From positions 1-64,000 of the forward strand of contig CAWFME010000001.1 in NCBI GenBank assembly GCA_963816955.1: a stretch of DNA of 64,000 nucleotides. The letters are read 5' to 3'. The position numbers and the translations under genes are program-made. Below, piece by piece: positions 51,379 to 60,725 of this stretch (position 1 is its first letter; each line of letters opens with the position of its first letter). Source of the DNA: DATFQI01 sp963816955 (GTDB lineage Bacteria; Actinomycetota; Thermoleophilia; Solirubrobacterales; Solirubrobacteraceae). A model generated the notes under the pieces. The model saw nothing but the letters and a program-made list of their open reading frames with translations. It ran no database searches and was not told the DNA's origin.

Positions 51379-52389
51379 TCAGCGCTTCAGCTGCGCGAGC
51401 TCGCCGAGACCGACCTGCTCGTGCAGCATCCGCTGCGGGTACATGACCGGCGGCGGCGCGTGCGCGGCGAGCCGCTCGCGCTCGGAGCCGGACAGGCGCA
51501 GGCCGGCCGCCCCGAGCAGGTCCTCGAGCTGCTCGAACGTGCGCGGGCCGACGATCGGCGCGACCACGCCCGGCTCGCCGAGCAGCCACGCGAGCGCGAC
51601 CTGGGAGATCGTCGCGCCGCGCTCTGACGCGATCGCCTCGGCCTCGTCGACGACGCGGAAGTTGCGCTCGATCGCGCGCCGGTGGCGCGCCTCCTCGATG
51701 TCGTCGCCGGCGTCGGCCATGCGCGAGCCCTCGGGCGGGTCGGTGTCGCGCGAGTACTTGCCGGTCAGGAAGCCGGCGCCGAGCGGCCCCCACGGGATCA
51801 CGCCGATCCCCGCCGCGCGGCAGAAGGGCAGGATCTCGACCTCGATCGAGCGCTCCACGAGCGAGTACTGCGGCTGCAGCGACACGAACGGCGCCCACCC
51901 GTTGCGGTCCTGCAGGCCCACGGCCCAGGCGAGCAGCCACGCGGGGTAGTTGGAGGCGCCGATCGCCCGCACCTTGCCGGCGCGGACGAGCCCGTCGAGC
52001 GCCTCCAGCGTGTCCTCGAGCGGGACCGACGGGTCGGGCGCGTGCACCTGGTAGAGGTCGATCACGTCGATGCCGAGCCGTTGGAGGCTCGCGTCGCAGG
52101 CCGCGCGGATGCGGTCGGGGTCCAGCCCCTCGCCGGGCGGGTCGGAGACCTTCATGCGCACCTTGGTGGCCACGACGACCTCGTCGCGGTGGCTCGCGAG
52201 CCACGGCGCCAGCGTGCGCTCGGACTCGCCGTCGCCATAGACGTCCGCGGTGTCGAGGAAGTTGCCGCCCGCCTCGAGGTAGCGGTCGAGCATGCGGTGG
52301 GACTCGTCCGGTGGGGTCTTGCCGCCCATCAGCATCGTGCCCAGGCAGAGCCGGCTGACGTTCAGGGGTCCGAGCTTGGTCGTCTCCAT
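51379..52389 (-). CDS. Aldo/keto reductase
   Basis: A 336-residue NADPH-dependent oxidoreductase with a TIM-barrel fold. The catalytic tetrad is visible as Asp in GNFLDTADVYGDG, Tyr in the same stretch, Lys in VVVATKVRM and His in DLYQVHAPDPSVP. The cofactor segment is LLGEPGVVAPIVGPRTFEQL. The family resembles YajO/Tas-type AKRs. It ends two bases beyond the convergent aminotransferase gene. Its start lies 20 bases from the divergent LOG-family gene. The substrate is unknown. Confidence 0.92.
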   Translation of the reverse strand: METTKLGPLNVSRLCLGTMLMGGKTPPDESHRMLDRYLEAGGNFLDTADVYGDGESERTLAPWLASHRDEVVVATKVRMKVSDPPGEGLDPDRIRAACDASLQRLGIDVIDLYQVHAPDPSVPLEDTLEALDGLVRAGKVRAIGASNYPAWLLAWAVGLQDRNGWAPFVSLQPQYSLVERSIEVEILPFCRAAGIGVIPWGPLGAGFLTGKYSRDTDPPEGSRMADAGDDIEEARHRRAIERNFRVVDEAEAIASERGATISQVALAWLLGEPGVVAPIVGPRTFEQLEDLLGAAGLRLSGSERERLAAHAPPPVMYPQRMLHEQVGLGELAQLKR

Positions 52390-52409
52390 GCCGGATAGCC
52401 TGCCCGCTC

Positions 52410-52973
52410 ATGCGCATCTGCGTGTATGCGGGCTCCAATCCCGGCGCGGACCCGGTCTATGCCGAGGCCGCCGCCGACCTCGCGCGCGTGCTCACCGGGC
52501 GCGGCGTCGGCGTCGTCTACGGCGGCGCGCGCGTCGGGCTGATGGGGGTCCTAGCCGACACCACGCTCGAGGCCGGCGGCGAGGTGATCGGCGTGATGCC
52601 GCAGGGGCTGATCGACCGCGAGGTCGGCCACACGGGGCTCACCGAGCTGCACGTCGTCGCCTCGATGCACGAGCGCAAGGCGCTGATGGCCGAGCTCTCC
52701 GACGGCTTCGTGGCGCTGCCCGGCGGCGCCGGCACGCTCGAGGAGCTGATCGAGATCTACACCTGGAGCCAGCTCGGCCTGCACGCCAAGCCGATGGGCG
52801 TCCTGAACGTCAACGGCTACTACGACGGCCTGGCCGCGCTGCTCGACCACGCGGTCCACGAGGGCTTCCTGCGCCGCGAGCACCGGGCGGCGATGCACGC
52901 CGAGCCGACCGCCGAGGCGCTGCTGGAGCGCTTCGCCGCCTGGCAGCCGTCCGGCGTGGGCAAGTGGCAGTAG
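52410..52973 (+). CDS. LOG-family nucleoside 5'-monophosphate phosphoribohydrolase
   Basis: A 187-residue Rossmann-fold protein of the LOG/TIGR00730 family. Members release a base from (cytokinin) nucleoside 5'-monophosphates and were long misannotated as lysine decarboxylases. Signatures are VYAGSNPGADPVYAEAA, VVYGGARVGLMGVLAD, MHERKALMAELSDGFVALPG and the PGGAGTLEEL loop. ATG at 52410 is eight bases after TAGCCT, suggesting a leaderless mRNA. It is followed after ten bases by a cupin gene in the same direction. Confidence 0.93.
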   Translation: MRICVYAGSNPGADPVYAEAAADLARVLTGRGVGVVYGGARVGLMGVLADTTLEAGGEVIGVMPQGLIDREVGHTGLTELHVVASMHERKALMAELSDGFVALPGGAGTLEELIEIYTWSQLGLHAKPMGVLNVNGYYDGLAALLDHAVHEGFLRREHRAAMHAEPTAEALLERFAAWQPSGVGKWQ

Positions 52974-52983
52974 CCTCGCCGCC

Positions 52984-53346
52984 ATGCCGCAGCTGATCGA
53001 GAGCCCGAGCCGCGTCGAGGCCGCGGGCACCAAGCCGAAGCTGATCGACGAGTACGCCGGGCGCGTGAACTCGGGCGAGGAGCGCGTCAGCGTCGCCCAC
53101 ATGCGCTCGCCCTCAGGCTGGGTCGAGCCCGGCCAGCGGCCCGACTTCGACGAGTACACCGTCGTGCTCAGGGGCGCCCTGCACGTCGAGCACGAGGACG
53201 GCGAGCTCGACGTCCGCGCCGGCCAGGCGATCCTCGTCCGCGGCGGCGAGTGGGTGCGGTACTCGACCCCCGATCCGGAGGGGGCCGAGTACGTCGCCGT
53301 CTGCCTGCCCGCGTTCTCGATGGACTCGGTCCACCGGGACGACTAG
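52984..53346 (+). CDS. Single-domain cupin protein
   Basis: A 120-residue small beta-barrel. Cupin motif 1 is partly preserved (PDFDEYTVVLRGALHVEHEDG) and motif 2 reads VRAGQAILVRGGEWVRYSTP. The usual two His of motif 1 are not both present, so metal binding is uncertain. It probably shares a transcript with the LOG gene. It is convergent with dctA; the two stop codons share a CTAG palindrome (53343-53346). Confidence 0.8.
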   Translation: MPQLIESPSRVEAAGTKPKLIDEYAGRVNSGEERVSVAHMRSPSGWVEPGQRPDFDEYTVVLRGALHVEHEDGELDVRAGQAILVRGGEWVRYSTPDPEGAEYVAVCLPAFSMDSVHRDD

Positions 53347-54788
53347 CGCGTCAGCACCGCCGCGCCGTCCGGGCGCCGCTCGAAGCGGCCCGGGCCCTGG
53401 AAGTCGTCCGGCCGCCCGTCGTGATCGATGTCCTCGCCGCGCAGCGCGCGCTCGACGTCGATGTCCACGATCTCCGGATCGCGCAGCACCGCCTGGAAGC
53501 GCTCGTCGTCGCGCTCCCCCTGCCACTTGGCGATCACCATCGTCGCCACGCCGTTGCCGATGCAGTTCGTCAGCGCGCGGCCCTCGCTCATGACGCGGTC
53601 GATGCCGACCACGAGCGCGATGCCGACGGCGATCGACTCCTCGGTGAAGAACTCCCCGCCGAACGCCTGCAGCGAGGCGACCAGCGTGACGAGCCCGGCA
53701 CCGGTGATCCCGGCCGCGCCCTTGGAGGTGAGGATCATCAGCGCCATCAGGGCGATCTGCTCGCCGATGGCGAGATCCTGTCCGGCCGCCTGCACGATGA
53801 ACAGCGCCGCCATCGTCAGGTAGATGCAGGTGCCGTCGAGGTTGAACGAGTAGCCCGTCGGGATGACCAGGCCGACCGTCTGGCGCGACGCGCCGGCCGC
53901 TTGGAGCTTGGCCAGCAGGCGGGGCAGCACGGTCTCCGAGGACGAGGTGCCGACGATGATCAGCAGCTCGTCGCGGATCAGGCGGATGAAGCGCAGGATG
54001 TTGAAGCCCGCGAGCCGCGCGACCGCGCCGAGGATGACGAACACGAAGATCGCGCACGTCCCCCAGAACGTGACCATCAGCAGGCCGAGGCTGGACAGCG
54101 ACGTTGAGCCGAACTGCCCGACCGTGAAGGCCATGCCGCCGAACGCGCCGAGCGGGGCGAACCACATGATCAGCCGGATCACGCCGAAGATGACCCGGCC
54201 GGCCAGCTCGAAGCCGCCGACGACGCGCTTGCGCAGGTCCTCGGCCAGGAACGACACCGCGATCGCGGTGAGGATCGCGAGCACGAGCACGCGCAGGATC
54301 TCGTTCTCCACGAACGGGCCGGCGAGGCTGTCCGGGAGCACGTTGTCCGTGATGAAGGGCACGAGCCCCTGGTCGCCCCCGGCCTCGCCGATCGACTCCT
54401 TCGCGCTCGCCTGGCCCTCCTCGCTGGGGCTGCCCTCGAAGCCCGAGCCGGGCTTGACCAGGTTGCCCACGATCAGGCCGAGCGCGAGCGCGACGACGGT
54501 CATCGTCAGGAAGTAGCCGAGCGCGCGGGCGGCGAGGCCGCCGGCGCGCGCCACGTTGCCGAGCGACGCGATGCCGATCACGACCGTCACGAAGATCACG
54601 GGTCCCGTGATCGTCTGGATGAGCTGGATGAACGCCTCGGCCAGCCACTTCGCCTTCACCGCGGTGTCCGGGACCACGAGCCCGAAGACGGTGCCGGCCA
54701 CGATTCCGACGATCACCCAGAACCACAGCTGGGTGTAGAACTTCCGACGCGGGCGGTCGCGCGCGGCGTCGGCGGCTGGTGCGGTCAT
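53343..54788 (-). CDS. dctA: C4-dicarboxylate:cation symporter (DctA-like, DAACS family)
   Basis: A 481-residue membrane transporter with eight predicted helices plus two re-entrant loops. Family motifs are GTSSSETVLPRLLAKL (re-entrant loop 1), SFNLDGTCIYLTMAALFI, SKGAAGITGAGLVTLVASL (re-entrant loop 2) and DRVMSEGRALTNCIGNGVAT. The MSEGRALTN segment followed by VIAKWQGE favours DctA (succinate, fumarate, malate) over glutamate GltP. An external loop of about 50 residues between helices 3 and 4 is rich in Gly/Ser. ATG at 54788 has GGGAGAGG nearby. A charged C-terminal tail of about 50 residues follows the last helix. Confidence 0.9.
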   Translation of the reverse strand: MTAPAADAARDRPRRKFYTQLWFWVIVGIVAGTVFGLVVPDTAVKAKWLAEAFIQLIQTITGPVIFVTVVIGIASLGNVARAGGLAARALGYFLTMTVVALALGLIVGNLVKPGSGFEGSPSEEGQASAKESIGEAGGDQGLVPFITDNVLPDSLAGPFVENEILRVLVLAILTAIAVSFLAEDLRKRVVGGFELAGRVIFGVIRLIMWFAPLGAFGGMAFTVGQFGSTSLSSLGLLMVTFWGTCAIFVFVILGAVARLAGFNILRFIRLIRDELLIIVGTSSSETVLPRLLAKLQAAGASRQTVGLVIPTGYSFNLDGTCIYLTMAALFIVQAAGQDLAIGEQIALMALMILTSKGAAGITGAGLVTLVASLQAFGGEFFTEESIAVGIALVVGIDRVMSEGRALTNCIGNGVATMVIAKWQGERDDERFQAVLRDPEIVDIDVERALRGEDIDHDGRPDDFQGPGRFERRPDGAAVLTR

Positions 54789-54875
54789 ATGCGCCTCTCC
54801 CCTGTACCCGAGCGGGCGCCCCCGCGGCGCCCCTCGCCCGTGCGTGTACCCGCTTCCCGGTGCGAGGATGCCGCG

Positions 54876-56093
54876 GTGCCGTCAGCCCGCCGCAAGCCGA
54901 TCGACCGCCTGTCCGCCGCGCAGGCACGCCGGATGGCGCTCGCCGCGCAGGGCTTCGCCGACCGCAGCGAGGGCCGCGCGCCCGACGGCTGGGCGCTGCG
55001 TCGGGTGCTCGACCGCGTCGGGCTGATCCAGATCGACTCCGTCAACGTGCTCCAGCGCGCGCACTACCTGCCGCTGTTCAGCCGGCTCGGGCCCTACGAC
55101 ACCGAGCTGCTCGACCGCGCCGCGCACCGTGCGCCGCGCCGGCTGTTCGAGTACTGGGGCCACGAGGCGTCGCTGCTCCCCGTCGCCACCCAGCCGCTGC
55201 TGCGCTGGCGGATGGAGCGCGCGGGCGACGACGCCTGGGGCGGGATGCGCCGCATCCAGCGCGAGCGCCCGGAGCTGGTCGAGCGCGTGCTCGCCGACGT
55301 CCGCGACCGCGGCCCGATCGCCGCCAGCGAGGTCGTCGAGGAGGAGCGGCCCGCGCGCACGGGCCCGTGGTGGGACTGGTCGGACGTCAAGCGCGCGTTC
55401 GAGTGGCTGTTCTGGAGCGGGCAGATCACCTCGGCGCGGCGGCGCGGCTTCGAGCGCCTGTACGACCTGCCCGAGCGGGTCCTCCCCCGCGAGGTCGTCG
55501 AGACGCCGACGCCGTCGCTCGAGGACGCCCAGCGCGAGCTGGTGCGGATCGCCTCGCGCGCCCTCGGCGTCGCGGCCGAGCGCGACCTGCGCGACTACTT
55601 CCGTCTGCCGGTGGCGGAGGCGCGCTCGCGCGTGGCCGAGCTCGTCGAGGCGGGCGAGCTGTGGCCCGTCGAGGTCGAGGGCTGGAGCGTGCCCGGCTAC
55701 GCGCACCCGGAGGCGCGGCTGCCGCGCTCGGTCCACGCCCGCGCGCTGGTCGGGCCGTTCGACTCGCTGATCTGGGAGCGGCCGCGGGTGGAGCGCGTGT
55801 TCGGGTTCCGCTACCGGATCGAGATCTACGTCCCGAAGCCCAAGCGGGTCCACGGCTACTACGTGCTGCCGTTCCTGCTCGGCGACCGGCTGGTCGCGCG
55901 CGTGGACCTCAAGGCCGACCGCGCGGCCGGGGTGCTGCGCGTGCAGGCCTCCCACGCGGAGCCGCACGCGCCGCCGGAGACGGCGTCCGAGCTCGCCGCC
56001 GAGCTGGAGTCGATGGCCGGCTGGCTGGGGCTCGGCGGCGTGGCGGTGCAGCCGCGGGGCGATCTCGCCGCCCCGCTGGCCGCCGCCGCGTGA
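54876..56093 (+). CDS. YcaQ-like winged-helix DNA glycosylase (HTH_42/DUF1006)
   Basis: A 405-residue protein of the YcaQ/AlkX family, which unhooks interstrand DNA crosslinks and removes bulky alkyl adducts. Signatures are LDRVGLIQIDSVNVLQRAHY, containing the catalytic Q-x-D motif as QID, and LFEYWGHEASLLPVATQPL. Further winged-helix modules follow, and the end includes RYRIEIYVPKPKRVHGYYVL. Start GTG at 54876 is chosen because GAGG lies eight bases upstream and the family begins near SARRKPIDRLS. The gene could start upstream at 54789 but that region is Pro/Arg-rich. It is divergent from dctA. Confidence 0.87.
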   Translation: MPSARRKPIDRLSAAQARRMALAAQGFADRSEGRAPDGWALRRVLDRVGLIQIDSVNVLQRAHYLPLFSRLGPYDTELLDRAAHRAPRRLFEYWGHEASLLPVATQPLLRWRMERAGDDAWGGMRRIQRERPELVERVLADVRDRGPIAASEVVEEERPARTGPWWDWSDVKRAFEWLFWSGQITSARRRGFERLYDLPERVLPREVVETPTPSLEDAQRELVRIASRALGVAAERDLRDYFRLPVAEARSRVAELVEAGELWPVEVEGWSVPGYAHPEARLPRSVHARALVGPFDSLIWERPRVERVFGFRYRIEIYVPKPKRVHGYYVLPFLLGDRLVARVDLKADRAAGVLRVQASHAEPHAPPETASELAAELESMAGWLGLGGVAVQPRGDLAAPLAAAA

Positions 56094-56096
56094 GCT

Positions 56097-56168
56097 CTAC
56101 AGCAGGAGCAGGAGCAGGACGATGACAGCGATGATGAGCGCGATGAGCGCGATCGTGCGAGTGTTCAT
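56097..56168 (-). CDS. 23-residue hydrophobic membrane microprotein
   Basis: Reads MNTRTIALIALIIAVIVLLL followed by three Leu and a TAG stop. It has a short polar N-terminus with one Arg and a single helix filling the rest. GGAGG ends six bases before the ATG, a better ribosome site than most large genes here have. It lies downstream of the bicupin gene on the same strand, and its stop is four bases from the convergent YcaQ-like stop. The function is unknown. It could be a regulator of a membrane complex or a type I-toxin-like peptide. Confidence 0.6.
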   Translation of the reverse strand: MNTRTIALIALIIAVIVLLLLLL

Positions 56169-56250
56169 TGGGCCTCCGTAGGTCGATGAGCCCGGGACGG
56201 TTGGTGCTTCGCCCCGGCGCAGACCATCCCTTCCCCGCGGCGGCGCGGGT

Positions 56251-57171
56251 TCAGTCCTTCGGGTCGTAGGGGAGCTCGACGCCGCGGGCGACGCGGACCA
56301 TGCGCCGCTCCGGGTAGGCGACGACGTCGGCGGGCACGAGGTCGCCCATCGTGATCAGGTCCATGCCGTCGGGCCCGACCTCGATCCGGTGCCCGACGCC
56401 GCCGTTGGGCCGGCGCAGCCAGAACGAGCCGGCACGCAGCTCGTGGGCCTCCTCGCCGATCCGGGCGACGCCGCCGCCGCCGCGCACGTACCAGCACTCC
56501 TCGCGCGTGGAGTGGAAGTGCAGGTCGGTGTTGTGGGTGTCCGGCGGCATCGCGTCGTGCGCGAGCACGAGCCGCTCGGAGCCGAGGTCGCGCGCGTCGC
56601 GGGTCGCGTAGGCGGTCATGCCCTCGCGGCCCTCGTGCAGCGGCAGGTCCGCGAGGTTGCGGATCGTCGGCGGCCGCTCCGAGGTCAGCTCTGGGACCTC
56701 CAGCGGGCCGAGCTGGGCGTCGGCCGCGAACGGCGGCGGCAGGTCGGCGGGCGACCAGCGCGGGCCGACCCAGAACTGCTTCGCGCGCGGGAGCCACGTC
56801 AGGTGGGTGCGCGAGCCCTCGGCGGCCACGAGCACGGTCAGGCCGTCGTCGCCCGCGATCAGCGTGTGCGCGTCGCCCTGCGCGGGGTGCAGCAGCACGT
56901 CGTCCTCGCCGATCGCGTAGGCGCGCACGTCCTTGGAGCCCGCGGACTGCCAGGAGACCCCGGAGCCCCGCAGAACCAGGAACACCTCGTCCTCGTCGAT
57001 GTGCGCGTGCGCGGGGGTGCTGCGCGCGCCGGGCGCGATCTCGATGATCGCCACGCCCATCCGCAGCGCGTTCGCGGCGGCGCCGAGCCGCTTGCGGCGG
57101 GCGTCGAGCTCGCCGACCTCCCACCGCTGCTCGGGGACGTCGTCGACGTGGATCGGTGTGCCGTCGCTCAT
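56251..57171 (-). CDS. Bicupin domain protein
   Basis: A 306-residue protein with two cupin barrels. The first has THAHIDEDE-like metal motif 1 (TPAHAHIDEDEVFLVLRGSG) and motif 2 GEDDVLLHPAQGDAHTL. The second has THNTDLHFHSTREECWYV and ELRAGSFWLRRPNGGVGH. Both retain His/Glu ligands, so two metal sites are possible; oxygenase, isomerase or sensor roles cannot be separated. ATG at 57171 is eight bases downstream of CAGGCT. It is divergent from the choice-of-anchor L gene, with 62 bases between starts. Confidence 0.85.
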   Translation of the reverse strand: MSDGTPIHVDDVPEQRWEVGELDARRKRLGAAANALRMGVAIIEIAPGARSTPAHAHIDEDEVFLVLRGSGVSWQSAGSKDVRAYAIGEDDVLLHPAQGDAHTLIAGDDGLTVLVAAEGSRTHLTWLPRAKQFWVGPRWSPADLPPPFAADAQLGPLEVPELTSERPPTIRNLADLPLHEGREGMTAYATRDARDLGSERLVLAHDAMPPDTHNTDLHFHSTREECWYVRGGGGVARIGEEAHELRAGSFWLRRPNGGVGHRIEVGPDGMDLITMGDLVPADVVAYPERRMVRVARGVELPYDPKD

Positions 57172-57233
57172 GGCGGGGCAGCCTGCCACACCTTGCAACC
57201 GCTCCGAGCCCGGGAATAGGCTGGCCGGGCGCG

Positions 57234-58891
57234 ATGAGGCCGCTGATGACAACCCTCTCCGCGGTGGTCCTCTCCGCCGTCATGGCCGCGCCCGCCGCGG
57301 CGGCCATCACGCCCGACCGGAACCCCGCCACGGTCGCGGGGGCGCTCGCGGAGGGGCTCCCGCTCGCCGGCGCGGAGTTCGTCACCATCCCGCCCGCCCC
57401 GATCGAGGGCCCGGACACGAACCCGGTCGCCGTCGCGGACTCCCCGCTCGCCGGCTTCCCGGCGAGCGGGCCAGCTTCTCGATCTTCAGCACGGGCAACA
57501 CCCTGTCCGCCGACGCCCCGAACGACAGCGGCAGCACCGAGCAGAACAACGGCGGCGGGTCGGGAGGCCACGGCACCCAGATCTTCGACCTCGTGACACT
57601 CAGGGTCGACCTCGACGTCCCGGCCGGGCTGAACTGTCTGCGCACCGAGTTCCGCTTCCTCTCCGAGGAGTACCCGGAGTTCGTGGGCGGGACGGTCAAC
57701 GACGCCTTCGTCGCCGAGCTCGACGTGTCCGACTTCTCGGTCGATCCGAACGCCGCGGTCACCGCGCCGCACAACTTCGCGTTCGACTCCACCGGCAACC
57801 TCGTCAGCGTCAACACGGCCCAGTTCTCCGAGGCCGAGGCGGCGGGGACCACCTATGACGGCGCCACGCCGCGGCTGCGGGCCTCGACGCCGATCTCCCC
57901 CGGCCGCCACTCCGTCTACCTCTCGATCTTCGATCAGGGCGACCCGAGTCTGGACTCGGCGGTGCTCCTGGACGCGCTGCGGCTGAGCGACGCGCCGGGA
58001 GACGCCTGCGCCACCGGCGCCAGCGCCGACGTGACGCCACCGGCCGTCGGGCTCGCCTCGCCGGCGAACGGGAGCTCGTCGACCGACGCGACGCCTGCCT
58101 ACAGCGGCGCCGCGGGCGACGCCGCGGGCGACTCGGCGAGCGTGACCGTCGAGGTGTTCGGCGGCGGCGGGATCTCCGGGTCGCCGGTCCAGACCCTGAC
58201 GGCGACGCGCTCGGGCGCGACCTGGGCGACGGAGGGCCCGGCGCTGTCGCCCGGCACGTACACGGCCCGCGCGCGGCAGGCCGACGGGGCCGGCAACATC
58301 GGCTCCAGCGGCCCGAGCACGTTCACGATCACGACCGCAGGGGGCGGACCGAACCTCCTGCCCCCGCCCGTGACCGCCAAGTTCGTCAACGTCGAGCCGG
58401 TCAAGGGCGTGGTCACCGTGCGCCGGCCTGGCGGGCGCGCGCGCCGCCTCGCGGAGGGCGAGCAGATCCCCACGGGGTCGGTCGTCGACACGCGCCGCGG
58501 CACCGTCCGCCTGTTCTCCACCGGGGCCGGCGGCAAGATCCAGAACGCGCTGTTCTTCGACGGGCTGTTCAAGGTCACCCAGACCAAGGGCGCCAAGCCG
58601 GTCACCAACCTGAAGCTGACCGAGAAGCTCGCCCGCTGCCCCAAGGCCGCCAAGAAGAAGGCCAGCAGCTCCGCCAGGCGCAAGAAGCGGCGGCTGTGGG
58701 GCGATGGCCGGGGCTCCTTCCGCACCTCGGGCCGCCGCAGCGCCGCGACCGTCTCCGGCACAAGGTGGCTCGTCCAGGACGACTGCAAGGGCACGCTGAC
58801 CCGCGTCGCCCGCGGCAAGGTCCGCGTGCGCGACTTCAAGCGCAAGAAGACCGTGACCGTCAAGGCCGGGCGCAGCTACCGCGCCCGCTGA
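57234..58891 (+). CDS. Secreted choice-of-anchor L protein with FecR-like C-terminal domain (one-base frameshift)
   Basis: A full reading of about 550 residues needs one added base in the CCC run near 57458-57465. Frame one holds the signal peptide (MTTLSAVVLSAVMAAPAAAA) through SPLAGFP. Frame two continues GERASFSIFSTGNTLSAD. The choice-of-anchor L domain includes LNCLRTEFRFLSEEYPEFVG and NDAFVAELDVSDFSVDPN. An Ig-like domain (SPANGSSSTDATPAYSG) follows. The C-terminal domain has VKGVVTVRRPGGRARRLAEG, a Lys/Arg-rich spacer and WGDGRGSFRTSGRRSAATV. It resembles a FecR-type beta domain fused to secreted proteins in this lineage. TAGGCT lies 11 bases before the ATG. It overlaps the convergent cyclase gene by 16 bases. 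Confidence 0.78.
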
Positions 58892-60674
58892 CGCCGCTCC
58901 TCCCCGCGCTCCTCTGCGGGCTTGTCGAGGCTCGCGACCGTCCACACGCGCAGCTGCTGCGCGCGGCCGCGGACGTCGAGCTCGCCCACCTCGGCGAGGT
59001 CGTCCGGCTCGCGGGTGAGGCTGGAACGGGTCGCCTCCGAGAGGAAGAGCTGGTGCGGCGTGCCCTTCGTCATGCCCTCGAGGCGCGCCGCGGTGTTCGT
59101 GGTGTCGCCGATCGCCGTGTACTCGAGCCGGCGCGAGGACCCCACGTTGCCGGACATCACCTCGCCGGAGTTGAGCCCGATGCCCATCGAGAAGGCGTCG
59201 CCGTGCCCCGCCTCGGCCAGCCAGGCGTTGAAGCGCGCGAGGCGCTCCCCGGCCATCTCCCGCGCCGCCGCCAGCGCCCGGTCGGCATGGTCCTGCTGCT
59301 CCAGCGGCGCGCCGAAGACGGCCATGATGCCGTCGCCCATGTAGGCGACGAGCGTGCCGCCGTGGTCGAGGATGGCGTCGCTCATCGACTCGAGGTACGT
59401 GTTGAGGACGCCGATCACGCGGTCGGGCGCCAGCGTCTCCGCGAACGCGGTGAAGCCGCGCAGGTCGGCGAACAGCACGGTGGCCTCGCGCCTCACCCCG
59501 CCGAGCCGCAGGTCCTGGCCGGCCTTCGAGAGCACCTCGCTCACGACGGGCTCGGGCACGAAGCGCGCGAACGCGTCGCGCACCCGCTGGCGCTCCAGCG
59601 TGCCGAGCATCAGGGCGACCCCGAGCGTGCCGAAGACGGCCGTGATCACCGCGCCGACCGGGTGGACCACGGGCAGGATGAGCCCCGACCGGAAGGCCAG
59701 CACGGCGACCCCCACGTACGCCACGGCCACGAGCACGATGACCGGCAGCATCAGCTTGACGCCCCGGCGCAGGCCGAGCAGCGGGGCGAGGCTCGCGAGC
59801 AGCGCGATGATCAGCGCGTCGAGCAGGCCGCCCGAGCGGGTGAGCGGGAACCCGCGCAGGGCCGTCGAGATCGCGTTGGCCTGGACCTCTCCCCGGCCAT
59901 GACGTCGTCGCTGCTCGTCGGGACGGGATGCACGTCCTGCAGCCGCGGCGCCGAGGCGCCGACCACCACGACCCGCCCGCGGAACGCGTCGGCCGGGACC
60001 CGGTCGTCCAGCACGCGCGAGAACGAGTACGTGGGGACGGTGCCCGGCGGGCCGAGGTAGTCGATCAGCGCGTCGCCGTCGGCGAACGGGGCCCGCCCGA
60101 CCGGCCGCCCCGTCGCGAGCTCCGCGGCGACCACCGCGAAGCCCCTGAGGCCGTCGAACGAGTACGGGAAGGAGCGCTGCACGCCGCCCTCGTCCTGGTT
60201 GAGGATCGCGTTCCCCGACCGCGCGCCGATCTCCGCGAGCAGCTCCTCGCCGCCGAGCACGCGGCTGCGCCCCTTGGCGTCGACCTCCGTGGTGGCGAGC
60301 ACGATCCGCGGCGCGCGGTCGACCGCCTCGATCAGGGCGTTGTCCTCCTTCCTGCGCGTCGGCTCGGTGAACTGGACGTCGTAGGCGATCGCCCGCGCGC
60401 CGGCGCGGTCGAGACGGTCGATCACCCGCGCGTGCAGCGACCGCCGGAACGGCCAGCGCTGGTTGAGGTCGTCGAACGTGACGTCGTCGACCGCGACGAA
60501 CGCCACATCGCGCGGCGGGCGGTCCGGCCGCGCGCCGAAGCGCGCGTCGACGGTGTCGAGCTCGAGCACGGACAGCGCCCCGCCGGCCTGCAGGGCGATC
60601 CACAGCCCCGCGGTCGCGACCGCTACGAGCAACGACGCGACCGGCGCGAAGCGGTTGCGCGAGGCCCAGCGCAT
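58876..60674 (-). CDS. CHASE2-domain class III adenylate/guanylate cyclase (one-base frameshift)
   Basis: About 600 residues across one indel. Frame one holds an N-terminal helix and a CHASE2 sensor domain (ELDTVDARFGARPDRPPRDV, WPFRRSLHARVIDRLDRAGA, GRVVVVGASAPRLQDVHPVP). Frame two holds ANAISTALRGFPLTRSGG, three membrane helices and a cyclase domain. Its metal Asp is in TVLFADLRGFTAFAE, then YMGDGIMAVFGAPLEQQ and GIGLNSGEVMSGNVGSSRR. TAIGDTTNTAARLEG is also present. Adding one G to the GGGG run (59891-59894) joins the frames as MAGGEVQANAIS. CHASE2 senses an external signal. The Asp in AIGDTTN-type positions favours ATP as substrate. Confidence 0.88.
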
Positions 60675-60681
60675 CGCGGCA

Positions 60682-60712
60682 GCATCTCACGCGCCGTGCA
60701 GCCCTGAGATGC
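60682..60712. promoter_or_regulatory. 8-bp inverted repeat between the cyclase and cargo-protein genes
   Basis: GCATCTCA (60682-60689) and TGAGATGC (60705-60712) are exact inverted copies with a 15-base spacer, in the 51-bp gap between divergent starts (60674 and 60726). The left copy overlaps the expected cyclase promoter. It could be a shared operator or an RNA hairpin in the cargo-gene leader. Confidence 0.4.
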
Positions 60713-60725
60713 GGTAGAAGAGGGC

